Source: Lutjanus erythropterus (lineage: Eukaryota > Chordata > Actinopteri > Lutjaniformes > Lutjanidae). Taken from it: a stretch of 64,000 nucleotides of DNA. The translations under genes were made by a program, and so were the position numbers. The stretch spans positions 24,265,158 through 24,329,157 of the forward strand of contig CM034612.1 in assembly GCA_020091685.1 (NCBI GenBank), read 5' to 3'. Of the stretch, positions 12,025-23,935 are shown piece after piece (positions within the stretch are counted from its first letter, which is position 1; each line of letters begins with the position of its first letter). Below the pieces are notes generated by a model, which saw only the letters and a list, made by a program, of their open reading frames with translations, was not told where the DNA came from and did not search any database.

Positions 12025-13914
12025 TGTGTTTACGGTGGATCCAGCAGCAGAGGCAGGGCCGCCGTCCTGCAGTCGACGAAGAAACCGATCGCTCATTAGT
12101 TTCTTTGTTCCTGTCTCACTCTCTTGTTATCTGTCTGTGGTTTTCCTGCCCCGTCCCCTCTTCTTTCTCCCTCCCTCTGTCTCCCTCCCTGCAGCGGTGT
12201 GATGTCTGCAGCTCTCGCCCCTCCGCTTGCCTTCCTGCGTCACTTCCCTTCCTGGTCGGCTGTCATGTAAACACAAGCACACCCCTGCCCGCTCTCACAT
12301 ACGAGCTCAAACAACACACTTGCACACAAAAACACACATACACCCAGTCACATGGGAGCTGCTAATTATGACCACATAAACCCAGCGGAAATACAACTTT
12401 CACAGCTGGCTGTTCGAGCACATTCAGGCACATAATTCACAGACGAAAAAAACGCACCATTTACTTCAATTATTCAGCAAACGCACACCAGAGGAGAAAA
12501 AAAAAAGTAATGGGCTCATTTCTCAGATTAGCCTCTGATGCCGGCCGGGGCTACAAATAGCAAAGATTTTTCTGTAGCAGTGCTGCTGAGGAGAGGCAGG
12601 GACAGAGATTTAGTGAGGATGATGGAGGGAGGAAGATTTAGCTGCATAAATTGGGAAGAAAAAGGAGAGAAAAATTGGTTTCGGCGCCGGTAGCGGAGGC
12701 AAAAACAACACATGCTCATTTATAACCGAATGAAACAGATCTATTTGTTGAGACAGGGCGAGCGTAAACATCTGACAGACGTCATGCATAGTCTGTGACG
12801 CAGATGGGAAAGTCTGTCTTCAGTAAGCACATGCATGCACCCACAAAAACACACAGATAAACAGGAACACACACAAACAGGCGGACCGTGTTATCCCCCG
12901 CCACACTCCTCTGACACACTCCAGCCATTCCAGGCATGTCACTAATCTGAGGTTCAGGCTCATTGGTGGAATTCTGCGCATATAGGTTTGCCAACTAATG
13001 CTCCCCAGGGCGGAAATAACAGCTTAGAGCTCAGAAAGTTCGCTTCAAAAGGCTGATGGATTTGTTCTCGGCTAATAAGGCCAAACACAGCAGGATTAAT
13101 GCTGGTTAATGGTTAATGCTGCGGGATTATTGCAAATTTCATTATCATGCAAGTGCTGGAGGACAGCAAAGCTCGTGTTCAGCCCTGCTTGTACTTGTCA
13201 GGGCACAGTGGTTGATTTGTTTACCAGGGAACGCATTTGTTGGTTGAAAAAAAAAAAAGAAGAAAGTGTGATTTCACAGGTGATTGTACTGAAGCAGGAA
13301 CCAGTAGCACGAAACGTTCGAGTGCTATCACTTCCCCGAACTTCTTCTTGTTCTCGCTATAATTCATACTGAGAAACACTGGTTCATAATGCATCACACA
13401 GTCACTGTTTGGCTGTTACATAACGTCTGTCCTAGATTCTACAGCTCACACCACATATTTCACCGTACAGAAATGCATTGAATTTAATGCATATGTCAAT
13501 GCTACACAAGCAATAGCAGTAAGCAGGGAAAACTGCTGACCTTTCACAGGGGCTCCAAACCTTTAGAATGACTGGTTTTATCAGGTGCTGGCAAGTAATT
13601 CAATACTGAATTAGGTTCTTGACATTTCTTAAGACTTAAATGTGAGCCATGGCAGAGAAAGCTGTGCATCTGTTCTGTCTCTGTTTGGGCTACAACAAGT
13701 TATTATTATCGATTACAGTCCAGATGAAATGAAAAATACCTTGTTAACCCTTTGTTGCATTATTTTTTTCCCCCAAGATTGTACTGCCGAGTCACGCCCT
13801 ACTGTACTGTGATTGGCAAGTTGCTGTTGCATCGCTGACGTGTCTGTGTTATTGCCAGACACCATTTCTAATGCTGTGAAAAGGTCTATTTTAATCATAA
13901 ACTAGATTTTTTCA
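12025..13914. other. Unique-looking non-coding sequence
   Basis: 12040-12300 has a long pyrimidine tract ending CTCCCTGCAG (12185-12194), which looks like a 3' splice site on the + strand, but no recognisable exon follows. No supported gene. Confidence 0.4.
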
Positions 13915-13921
13915 GAAACTC

Positions 13922-14310
13922 ACCTAAATATTTTTTGTTCCAAAACCTACCCAATTTTTGTGCCTAGAAGTTTTTGTTGTTCCTGAACCTCCCCAGATAG
14001 TATTTGTTCCAAAACCTACCAAAATTTTTGTGTGCCTAAAAGTAGTTTTTGTTCCTAAATCTCCCAAAACAGTATTGGTTCTGAAATCTACCCGAGTAGT
14101 TTTTGTCCTTCAACATACCGAAGTAATTTTCTTGCCTAAACCTGCCCACTTTTTTTTTTTAACTTAAACCTACCCATGTTTTTGCACCTACAAGTAGATA
14201 TTTTTTCCTAAACTTACCCAAGTAGTTTTCTTGCCTAAACCTAACTAATAATTTTCTTACCGAAACTTACCCAAGTAGTTTTTGTCCCTAAACCTAGCCA
14301 AACTGGTCTT
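13922..14310 (+). repeat. Minisatellite of about 30-40 bp units
   Basis: Degenerate tandem units of the form CCTAAACCTACCCAAGTAG plus TTTTTGTGC. At least ten units; a 270-330-bp-repeat array follows directly. Confidence 0.85.
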
Positions 14311-14389
14311 AAGAAGTTTAAAGTGAAATTTAGCTTCATACAGGACACAAAGACCAGTTTTATGGGTGAAAGTCCTGTTTTTGATCTTC

Positions 14390-14880
14390 CATTTGTCAAT
14401 GGAGTTCAGCAGCTAATATTACAGATACTTCACTAAAACTGCTGGAGACTCAATATTGGATATTCATAATGCCACAAAACATGACTTTGAATGTTGCTAC
14501 TATGTGTCTGCTGAATGTGTAACGTGTAGCTAATGTGTTAGCAACTGTTTAGCAGTTAGCTATATCTATTAGCCATATTAAAAAGCAACAAATTCTCACA
14601 TTTTAGAAGCTGAAACCAGACACAGATTGACATTTTTGTTCGATAAATAACTTGTTGATTCATTTATTATCCAAACTATTCTCATTTAATTTTCTGTCAA
14701 TAGAGTTTAGCAGCTAATGGGACAGATGTTTTTCTGAGGAGTGGGTGGAGACCAAAAACAGAGATAAAACTGTAGGAGACTCAATATTGGATATTCATAA
14801 TGCCGCAAAACATGACTTTAAATGTTGCTATTTTTTTTTTAGATAAATAACTTTGATTATTCAATTATTATCAAAATTGT
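14390..14880. repeat. Two units of the roughly 300-bp repeat
   Basis: GACTCAATATTGGATATTCA occurs at about 14448 and 14777, with GGTGGAGACCAAAAACAGAG at about 14743. Same family as 10800-11720. Confidence 0.75.
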
Positions 14881-15932
14881 TAGTTTGTTTTCTGCCAATA
14901 AACCCTTTTCACAGCAGCTAGCAAAAAGCAGTGATGTGGGTTGGAGAACTGATGCCCTCCAGCCCTGTCATTAGCTGGAGGCTACACACCAATGCCTGAA
15001 CGTTGATGCCCTGAAACATCCTGAACACAGCAAAATACCAAAATAAAGGCAGAGGGCAGGATCTCTGCAGATACAGACATCACCACACACTTCTAGCAGG
15101 TCAGGAGTGATGACTGACAGAGATTCATTTTGTACGAGTCTATACATTGTGTTTAAGGAAAATTCTGCATAGCATACCTTTAAAATACTGCTTGATCTTC
15201 ACTAATGCATCTGTATTATAATAATTAGCTGAAGAAGGATCAAGATCAATGAAGTTAAACACTGATATGAGGGTGAATAAAAGGTTGTGTGATGAACTGT
15301 ATGTGTCAGTAAAGCAAACAATGACAAGCAAAATAGTTTCCCCATATCATCAAATTACTTTTGATAAAAAATATGCTGTAAATATGTCATGAAGCTATTT
15401 TCTGAAGCCGACTTTAATGGTTTCCTCTCCAATATATTCCTGCTGATCAAGTCAGATTTTTTAGATATCCGCCAGCCTTTTACATCAGCCAGTGCTTCCT
15501 CCAGTCAGCCTCTGCTGCTGGTCTTAAAGCATCTCCGGAAGAGCCACTTGCATTAACGCAGTGAATTATTTCCCCTCGCTGCTTGAGACTGAGGCTGCAG
15601 CCAAAATTAGAGGCTGTTTGAACTCTGTGTGTCATATATCCACACAGATGTGACTGCCCTGTTATGAATCAGCAGAATATTGACTGTGTGTGTGTGTGTG
15701 TGAGAGAGAGGGGCAGTTTGTGCGTGTGTGTGTGTGTTTGCGCAATAGCCTGAGCAGCACGCAGGTGGTTTTCTTGTTTTCCTCGAATGACTATTGAAAT
15801 ATTGAGTCGCTGACGGCACCTCACAGGCACGACTCCAAACATCCCGCAAGAAGATTGGGAGGCTTTCTTAAACAAATAGAGGTGCTGCTTCAAAGCAACA
15901 CACTCATAAATTATGTTCACAGCCAGAGAAGT

Positions 15933-15933
<1 letters not shown>
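14881..15933. other. Unique-looking non-coding sequence
   Basis: 15400-15620 is free of recognised repeats and could be conserved non-coding DNA (inference). A short GT tract lies at about 15684-15702. Confidence 0.35.

Positions 15934-15990
<57 letters not shown>
15934..15990 (+). repeat. (AC)28 microsatellite
   Basis: 57 bp of pure AC. Confidence 0.98.
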
Positions 15991-15993
<3 letters not shown>

Positions 15994-16011
15994 GGTTAAT
16001 ACACAGAAATA

Positions 16012-16841
16012 CACTCTGAGAAAGAAAGGTGCTAATAGAACCTTGTAGGGTTTTTAGGCTTGTCCCCATAGGACAACACTTTTTGGTTCCTGGCAAAACC
16101 TGTTATAAAGGTGCCAGGAACCCTTTCAGAGACTTCTGCCTAAAACGCAACATCAAGGGTTATTCCTAGAACTCCACAGAGAACCCTTCTATGGTGTAAT
16201 GGTGTCACCCAGAACCCTCTCTGGTGGTTCTTATCCAGCTCATTTTCACTGTCTAAATGTGCTAACAAGGACCCACCCAAAGAGTTATACCTAAAACCAT
16301 GTGAAAAGTTCCATTCAGAACCCCCAATTAGAAGTTCTCTGTGTAACCATTCTATATGTAATGGATCGAAGGGTGCTAACAAGAACCCATCAAGGGTGTT
16401 CTCTCAAGAATCCTTATGTATTCCAAGTTTTTCATCTAAAACCCAACCCCGGAGTTCTACGGAGCTCCGTTAATATTCTATGGGTTTCATCTAGAACCCA
16501 CCATGGATGTTCTAACAAAAACCCTTTTAAATTATTCCCAGGGTTTCATGTAGAACCCATCCAGGGGCAGCCAAAAATGTATTTAAAAGGGTTTCACCTA
16601 CAACCCTCTTGTCTTCCGAGGGTTCTAGAATAAACCGTATTATGTTCTACAGATGAGGCAAAAAAATTATTGAATCCCATAGATTGTATAAAATAAAATC
16701 TGTCACGACTACTGTTTAAATTGAGAAAACATCTTTTAATACAAATGCATTTGACAATCTTTGAACTCTTTCTTCAAAAAAGGGCAACCCCCATTCTTAC
16801 AAATGGGTAGAACCCTTTTGGAACCCTTATGTATAAGAGTG
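16012..16841. mobile_element. TIR element carrying an internal minisatellite, copy 2
   Basis: Left end CACTCTGAGAAAGAAAGGTG, right end complement of CACTCTTATACATAAGGG. TA dinucleotides flank both sides (16010-16011, 16842-16843), as for Tc1/mariner-type insertions. The interior consists of degenerate GGTTCTA/AGAACCC units. Confidence 0.8.
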
Positions 16842-16913
16842 TATTAATACATAAACATCCAAGTTTGTGACATCACTGCCCATTATGTAAGGGATTTATC
16901 TAATATTTATGAT

Positions 16914-17434
16914 TCATGCCTGACCAATATATAGGCTGCTATTATCAGCCCGATATTGGCTTATCACATCTATATCGGTCTGTATTGGTATCAGCATATA
17001 TGTTGTCCAACATGTGTCAATAGAAGAACTTTTTCTTGAAAGATCATAAAGCTGATTGTTTTTATTTGTTAGCTTTATAGGAAGTTGTATGTATATTTGA
17101 TCTTTTTTTATTTAGAGCTATACACACATATATTTTGCTCTGTCGGTTTTTAAGAATTTGTGTGGTTGTTTATAATTATTAAAGTTTATTGTTAAACTGT
17201 AAAATATCCTGCTCCCATTACATATCTTTGACATAAGTGATGACCACATTTGATGGATGATTTTAAAAAATGTTTGTTTGTCTTTATATTCTATATAAGG
17301 ATTATCAGCTAATTTATGGATAACTGAATTTTCCTCTACTGCCTAATATCAGTATTAGCATTAGAATTGTTATTAGAATTTTTACTCCGTAAAATCTGTA
17401 TCTGCCCAAAAAATCCAGAATTGGTCAGGCCCTA
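16914..17434. mobile_element. hAT-like element, AGAGCCCGACCGAT family
   Basis: Left end TGCCTGACCAATATATAGG, right end complement of TAGGGCCTGACCAATTCTG. Flanking 8-mers do not match clearly. Confidence 0.65.
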
Positions 17435-17499
17435 TAAAGAATGTCGCCAGTATATCATTATTGGAATTGTTTTTGCTCCCAAATATCGACATCAACGAC

Positions 17500-17760
17500 A
17501 AAAATCGATCTAGCCCTATAATATGGCTGATATATCGTTATCAGAATTTTTAAACTACTGATATCAGTGTCATTTCTAAAACTTCAGCATCATTCAGGCT
17601 GCATAAAGAAGATCGGTACCAATATTGTAAGCAGCTTTTTTTTTCTTACTAATATCGGTGTCTGCAACAACCCCAAAAATCCTGTTTCAGTCAGGCCATA
17701 TGAAGAAAATCAGCCTGTTATTGGTCCCAAAACTCCACTATCAGTCAAACTCTATTTATT
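17500..17760. repeat. Fragments of the same hAT-like family
   Basis: GATATATCGTTATCAG, CTGATATCAGTGTC and CAGTCAGGCC-type pieces without clear ends. Confidence 0.45.
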
Positions 17761-17879
17761 ACTGAACTTGTTTCAGAGACAATGAGTCATTTTCCGAAAC
17801 TTACTAATTGTGCTTCGTATAGTGAACTTGCTGTACTGATAGAAAAACATCAACAACTTGATTAGTTGTCGGCATGTGG

Positions 17880-18730
17880 ACGCTCAGCTCCGGGGCTGGG
17901 CTTGTAAAGAGGGGCGGGATGTTTCCAGTCAGCCCGGAGCGCAGAGCTGAACCTCCAAACACTGTGTTCAAGCCCCAGCGAGGCCTGATTCCCACTTGTT
18001 TACTCCAACTCCAATTTCTATGTGCGCAACAGCACCTGGAATGCGGACACTGAGAACAGAGTTGGAGGACACGTCGGGCACATGATCAGAAGGCTCCTGC
18101 AGGAATGTTTCTCCAACAAACACACTTTACCGCTGTGTGTGTATGAGATGCGGCTCCTCACACTCAATATCGCGCACTAACCAAGCGGCCACAGCACAAG
18201 CGCGCAAACGCACCTGCGGCAGCGGCAGCCGCGCAGAGCCGATCACATCAGCTGAGCTAATGACAAATAACTTCACTCACGCAGGAAGAAAGGCGCTCCG
18301 CTCCGCTCCTCCTCTGCTCCCCTGCTCCTCCGCTCCTCTGCTCCGGGACCAGGCGATCTTCCTCCCCTTTTTAAAGTGCGTGTCAGAGCTGGCAGGTGCA
18401 GCTGCGAATACACAGTCCCGTCCGCTCAGGCACACTCAGTCCGGCTCGGCTCGGCCCGCCCCGGCCAGGCTCGGCTCGGCTCGGCTCGGTTCGGTCCCTC
18501 TTCCCCTTTCCTGCTCGCCTGTCTGCGAACAGATGAGTGCGTACATGTCGGTGTGTTCCCCCTGCTCCCGGAGCTCCTCTCTCTGCTCTGTGTTCCTGCC
18601 TGTTCATCAGATCATGTCCATGTGACACGCTCAGGCCTCTGTCAATGCAAACTTAAAGGGACCTCCCACGTGATGGCGCTCCGTGCGCGCTCACGGCAGC
18701 CGGGGCGCGTGCCGGCCGAGGAAATAAGAT
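17880..18730. promoter_or_regulatory. CpG-dense island, promoter-like, no gene recognised
   Basis: The most CpG-rich block of the window. Contains a CACGTG E-box (18667-18672), GGGGCGGGA (17910-17918), a (GGCTC)n-type stretch (about 18440-18490) and GTGCGCGCTC. Open frames inside have no recognisable domain. On the minus strand CTTTCTTCCTGCGTGAGTGA (about 18280) could be an exon end and donor. In human the MKLN1 promoter is flanked by the non-coding gene LINC-PINT; an equivalent is only a hypothesis here. Confidence 0.5.
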
Positions 18731-18780
18731 GCTGCGCCTCTTGTAAAAGTAACAGACTGGTTTTACTGGGGTTTTATTGG

Positions 18781-18912
18781 TATGATGAAGATGCCTGTTA
18801 CTGATGGATGTGAGGATGATGCCAGCAGTGGTGATGATGATGATAAAGATAACTTTTGTGATGATGAAGAGGATGAGGACAGCTGTAGTGATGATGATGA
18901 AGATAATTGTTG

Positions 18913-18950
<38 letters not shown>

Positions 18951-19555
18951 ACAATGATGATGATGAGGATAACTGTTAATTTTAATGTTGACGATGATGA
19001 AGATATTTGTTATGATGATGATAATGATTATGACAAGGAGGAGAATGAAAATAATTGTTATGATGATTATGATGATGGTGATGAAGAAGATGATGATGAT
19101 GATGACTGCAACTGTTAAGATGATGAAGATATCTGTTATGATGAAGATATTGATGATAACTCTTTTGACGATGTGTTTAAAGAAAATTTTGTTGATGGTG
19201 ATGATGGTGAGGATGAAGATGTTATGGTGATGATGATGATAATGATGACTATGATGACTGTTCCTGTCAAGAAGAAGAAGATACCTGTTATGATGAAGAT
19301 GATGATGATAACAATGTGTTTAAAGATAATTTGGTTGATGATGATGATGTTGGTGAGGATGAAGATGTTAGGGTGATGATGATGATGATGATGAAGATCA
19401 TGATAAAGATGGTTGTTGTGGTGATGATGAAGATAACTTATGACGATGAAGAAGTTAACTGTCAGTTGTTCTGATGATGAAGATGATTCTTGATGATGAT
19501 GTCAGCGGCCACAATGGTGTGGATGAAGGTGATGAAGATGAGGCTGATGATGCTG
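18781..19555 (+). repeat. GAT-type imperfect trinucleotide repeat, about 0.8 kb
   Basis: Mostly GATGATGAT with interspersed GATAACTGTTATGATG-like periodic units. Long open frames of poly-Asp or poly-Met here are artefacts of the repeat. Confidence 0.93.
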
Positions 19556-19889
19556 GCCGTTTCTTTCTTTCACACTGAGCTCATGCTGCGTGTGACATCA
19601 TCACAGAGTGACTAACATTGTGGGGAAATACAGCTGATCTCATATCAGATATAGACGGTCGGTCCACTGGTGGTACTGCATGTCCTCTCACATGTCCAGA
19701 AACTATGACCACCTCTTATGATGCTGCATGCAAACAACCACGAGTGATACTAAATAAAGACTAAAGACCAGAGTGCTTAACATGACTAAAAGTCACGCTA
19801 GAGGCCCTGTGAACTCATAAACACACCACACAGCAGACAAAAAAGTTCATCTCTACCATACTATTGAATGTTAAAGCTCACACTCTCCA

Positions 19890-20600
19890 CTCTCCCACTC
19901 CATATAACAAATAACACTACCTTTGCCTACAAACTTAGTGATTTTTTATCCTTAAGTCAGTTACTTCACTTCACACACAGTTAGCTTGATACAAATAATA
20001 GGATTTCCTGTTTGTTTTGTACATCGTATTTTTTTGTTTTTGTTTTTCTTTTTAGCATTTTAATAATCTCCTCAGTGTCTTAGATAACTGTTAACAGTGT
20101 TGGCTAGCTAGCGTTACCTTCACCTACAAACTTTGTATTTTTCAAACTTAAATTAGTTCATTCGCTTGTCACTGTCAGCTTTGTGCACACTGTGAATGAT
20201 ATTTATTGTTTGTTTTGTATATATTGTTTTTGTGGATTTTGACAATTACCTCAGTGTCTCAGATAACCATGAGTGACGTTAGCTAGCATCAGCATCTTCG
20301 TTCACTTCCACTTTCAGTGGAAAGACAAACCAAGATATTTTTGGTAATTTTTATTTGGTTTTTGTTGAGTTTGAACAATGATGTTGCTAGCTAGCTAGCT
20401 AGCTAGCTAACATTGCAAACAAAGTTATTAAGACACTGAAGTGATTATCAAAATGCTCAAAAACACTATATACAAAACAAGTGATAAACACTATTGGCAA
20501 TGTGTACCAAGCTAACTGAGAAAAGTGAAGTAACTAATTTAAGGATGAAAAATCACATAAACAAAGGCAATGTTACTATAGTGTTGACAGGATGTAAACA
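19890..20600. repeat. Foldback (inverted repeat) element with internal tandem copy
   Basis: The left arm 19903-20115 (CTACCTTTGCCTACAAACTT, AGTCAGTTACTTCACTT, CTGTTTGTTTTGTACATCG) is complementary to the right arm 20385-20590 (AAGTGAAGTAACTAATTTAA, ATATACAAAACAAGTGATAA). A second forward copy lies at about 20115-20290. (GCTA)6 at 20386-20409 marks the inner edge of the right arm. Confidence 0.75.
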
Positions 20601-21208
20601 GATGTGAAATCTGTAAAACGGATGTACATCACACTTCATAGTATGTGTAGCTGCATGCACTGCATAGACAGTATATAAAATATGGACAAAATGTCTGTGA
20701 TGTCCCCCATATGGTTCTGAAGTTCACAGTGTAGTAGCTCTGGCCACCGGCATTTTAGAAGTTGCAGAGTGAAACCCACTGAATACCCCTCGTCTCACCC
20801 TCCCCTTCCATGCGTGTAGTAGAGCCTACGATGGCCATAAAAAGTTTGGATCTAGAACCAGTGTTTCATGTGTCCATTCTGGGCTACCAAAGAAACATGG
20901 CTGTTCAACATGTTGGCCTCTGTGGAAGAGGACTTGTTCCCTCCACTAATGAAAACATACAATATTATAAACCATTTCTGCCATATTCTGTCAATAAATC
21001 TATATCTATATCTTTATATTAACCTTGGATCAAGTGACAATATGTGAAAGGGGTCGCTCACAGTGATAACACACTGAAAATTCTTATGAGATTCTGCAAC
21101 ACAATTTTTTTGCCCCAGGATGGTGATGGAATGATCTGTTCTACTCTGCCTCTGATTGGCTAGTACTCATTGATTGGGTTGGCTAGGTTTAAGGTAAGTT
21201 TAAGAGTG
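20601..21208. other. No gene seen
   Basis: Contains a likely dispersed repeat fragment around 20640-20960 (ATATAAAATATGGACAAAATG, GAAACATGGCTGTTCAACATG). No coding evidence. Confidence 0.45.
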
Positions 21209-21398
21209 GGATTTGTTACCTTGCGAGGCAGCTGGATTCGCAAGATCATGCAAGATCTTCCCAGGATTCAAGTTATCGGCTAGGGGTGTGGTTTTAGGTG
21301 TGATGACAATGAGAATCCAAGGAAGTATTGCTTTGATTGGTTGGAGGTTGGATCAAAAGTGCCTGCCCTTTTCCAAAGTGCTTCTAAGGACGACTTCC
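21209..21398 (+). repeat. Dispersed repeat shared with 4056-4465 (inverted)
   Basis: TTACCTTGCGAGGCAGCTGG and GTGCCTGCCCTTTTCCAAAG match the complement of the 4.1-4.5 kb copy. Confidence 0.65.
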
Positions 21399-22124
21399 TA
21401 GATGGTTCTGTATAACAAACCATCTGGGGTGTCAGGTTACAGTACACTACTTGCCCAGCATAAAAAAGGCTGACACATTTAGCAATTAGTTGGACCAAAG
21501 GATCAACTGGACAACTGGACCAGCACTGATAACTGTAGGGTCATTTAAAGATCAGTAATAGTCTAAACTACAATGTAATCTACGCTGATACAATTAAACC
21601 ATATTCAGATGTACATTATAGGATGTAGCCACTCTTGCCAGTGTTACTCAATAATAAAACTATTCTCACATGAATTCTCAGTGTCTGCGTTCACATCCAT
21701 ACAAATGAAAGTTGACCAGTGGCCTCCCATTTGCAGTAAGTGGAAGTCAGACCCTGCCAAGCAGTGGACGCGCACTCAGAAGAAACACCATTATCATTCA
21801 CTTCACGTCATCGAGCCTGGAAGAAGTCCACTTGCAGATGATTCATCAAAAACTAACACTTTTAGCAGAATTTTACAAAAAATATCGGGCTCAAAGAAAG
21901 GCTTAAGCATGCTGGGCAGCAGCAGGCTGCCGCTGTGCCTCTTTCCACACTCCATCCTCTGGCTGCCTTCACTACTCATCTCTACTTTAACAAGGAGTTT
22001 CACGTATCTTTATCTACCCAAATCTCATTGTCACAATTTCCTGAATTCTGTTGCTTCCAATGCAGATCACTACATGTAATCTTTTTTATTTGAGAGAAAA
22101 ATCATATGTGAAAGAAGAATATTA

Positions 22125-23065
22125 CACTCTTAGAAATAAAGGTGCTACTACAACCACAGCTCATCTTGCTTCCTGGTAGAACTTTTTCTAAAGGCTCTAC
22201 TTGGAAGCCTTTCCGAGAGTTTTACCAAGAACCCAACAGAAAGGGTTATACCAAGAACCATCTGTGAAGGTTTCACCAAGAATCCCCTATGACAGCTTTT
22301 ACAGAAAACCTTTTATGGTCTAATGGTTCCATCCAGGACCTTATCTGGGCATTCTATTCTAACAAGAACACACCCAAGGGGCTCTACTGATAGCCTTTTA
22401 ATATACCAAGGGTTTTTTTTATCTAGAACACAGCTAGAAGGTTTTCCTGAGAACCTTTTTATATCCCAAGGATTTTACCTGGAACAAACACAGGGTTTTA
22501 TCTAGAAAAGACTCAGGACGTTCTACAGAAAACCCTTTTATATTTGTAGGGTTTTATCCAGAAACAAGTGTTTTAACACTAACCTCAAACCCTAACACCC
22601 TCAGGGGCTCTAAGGGTGCTAACAAGAAATCCCCCAACACCACGCCGTGGGGTTCTACTGAGACCTGATTTATATTCCATGGTTTTAATCTAGAACCCAC
22701 CATGGGAGTTCTACCAGGAACCTTTCTGGATTCTAAGTACCTTCTAAGGGTGCTAACAAGAACCTACTTGGGTGTTCCACCGAGAACCTTTTTATATTCC
22801 AAGTGTTTTATCTAGAACCCACCCAGGGAGTTCTACAGAGAACTTTGTTATATTATGGTACACAGAACTCTTAATGAAAGAGTTCTTCAAGGATTCCAAG
22901 AACTCTTTCTTACAAAAAGGGTTCTCTGGATGAAAGGGGTTCTTAATACAACCTTTAGTCTTACAAATAGCCCTTCACAAACCCTTTCTTCAGAAAAGGG
23001 TTCTTTAGAAGTTCATGGTTCTGGGTACAAGTTCAGCTCTTTCAGAACCATTTTTCCCTATAGTG
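22125..23065. mobile_element. TIR element carrying an internal minisatellite, copy 3
   Basis: Left end CACTCTTAGAAATAAAGGTG preceded by TA; right end CCCTATAGTG followed by TA. The interior units match copies 1 and 2, for example TTCTACCGAGAACC, TTTTATATTCCAAG and TTTTATCTAGAACCCACCC. About 0.94 kb. Confidence 0.75.
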
Positions 23066-23935
23066 TACCTAACATACTGTATGTCAATAAAGATACAGTT
23101 TTTAAGTATTTAAGCTGTTATCAGGATAAAAACACACACAGAAAATAATGTAGCCAATGAAATTCATAAACTCTTTTAAAAGAACACTGTTTGACTTGAT
23201 TTTCTTCTCGGTGTGATGGAGGGTCTCCCTGGCAGTCAGGACCGTGTGAACATACCAGAGGTGCGGGGGTCCCTGAAGCTCGCGGACCCCCTGTGGTTTG
23301 AATTAGAGCGGATTACAACTCTCACCAACAAAAGACACCTCTCCGCTTCCCCCGCCTACTTTTTTTGTGCTATCTGCTCCTCTGACCGAGTGACACTGCC
23401 AACAAAAAGTGGCTCTTTTTGTGCTGCCAACCCACTGAGAGGGTATGAAACAGACATCCATCACATGCTTGTGTATTATACAAACAGGCTATAGATTATT
23501 ATTATTGATTCATTATCAATTAATTTCCTTTAATGAAGCTTGTCATAACATGTTGTCGGACGGCCAGCAGTTTTTTCCTTTTTGAACTAGATTTAATTTA
23601 ATACAGAACAAAGTCAAAATGTTTCATGTTCATACTGATTAACTTCATTGTTTTTTTTTGTAAATATACAGTCATTCTTAATTTGATGCCTGCAACCTGC
23701 TCCAAAAACAGAATGTGTCTTAGCATTTTCTTGCTGATACAATGTTACCCATAATGCCATGGGCAGTAACACACCCCTATATCATCACAGATGCTGGCTT
23801 TTGAAGTTAGCACTGGTAGTAATCTGGTCCTTTTCCTCTGTAGCTCAGAGGACATGACATCCATGATGAACTCTGAAAAACAATTTGAAATGTGGAAACT
23901 TTGCGTCAGTCCACCTCAGATTTAAGTCAGTATTA
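23066..23935. other. No gene seen
   Basis: 23200-23460 is GC-richer and open for 93 codons on the + strand from 23213, but without a recognisable domain. Rest AT-rich. Confidence 0.4.

Noticed and set aside
12025-12365. Candidate + strand exon after the CTCCCTGCAG tract at 12185-12194
   Set aside because: Splice-like acceptor only; the following frame has no recognisable protein and no matching donor that supports it.
15669-15989. Cys-Val and Thr-His repeat open frames
   Set aside because: Translation of the AC/GT microsatellite; the same applies at 56545-56926 and 58439-58711.
18137-18804. Two overlapping open frames of 142-162 codons in the CpG island
   Set aside because: High GC removes stops in several frames on both strands; no recognisable domain, low-complexity Arg/Ser/Ala/Pro content.
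18782-19376. Open frames rich in Asp or Met
   Set aside because: Pure consequence of GATGAT repeats read in different frames.
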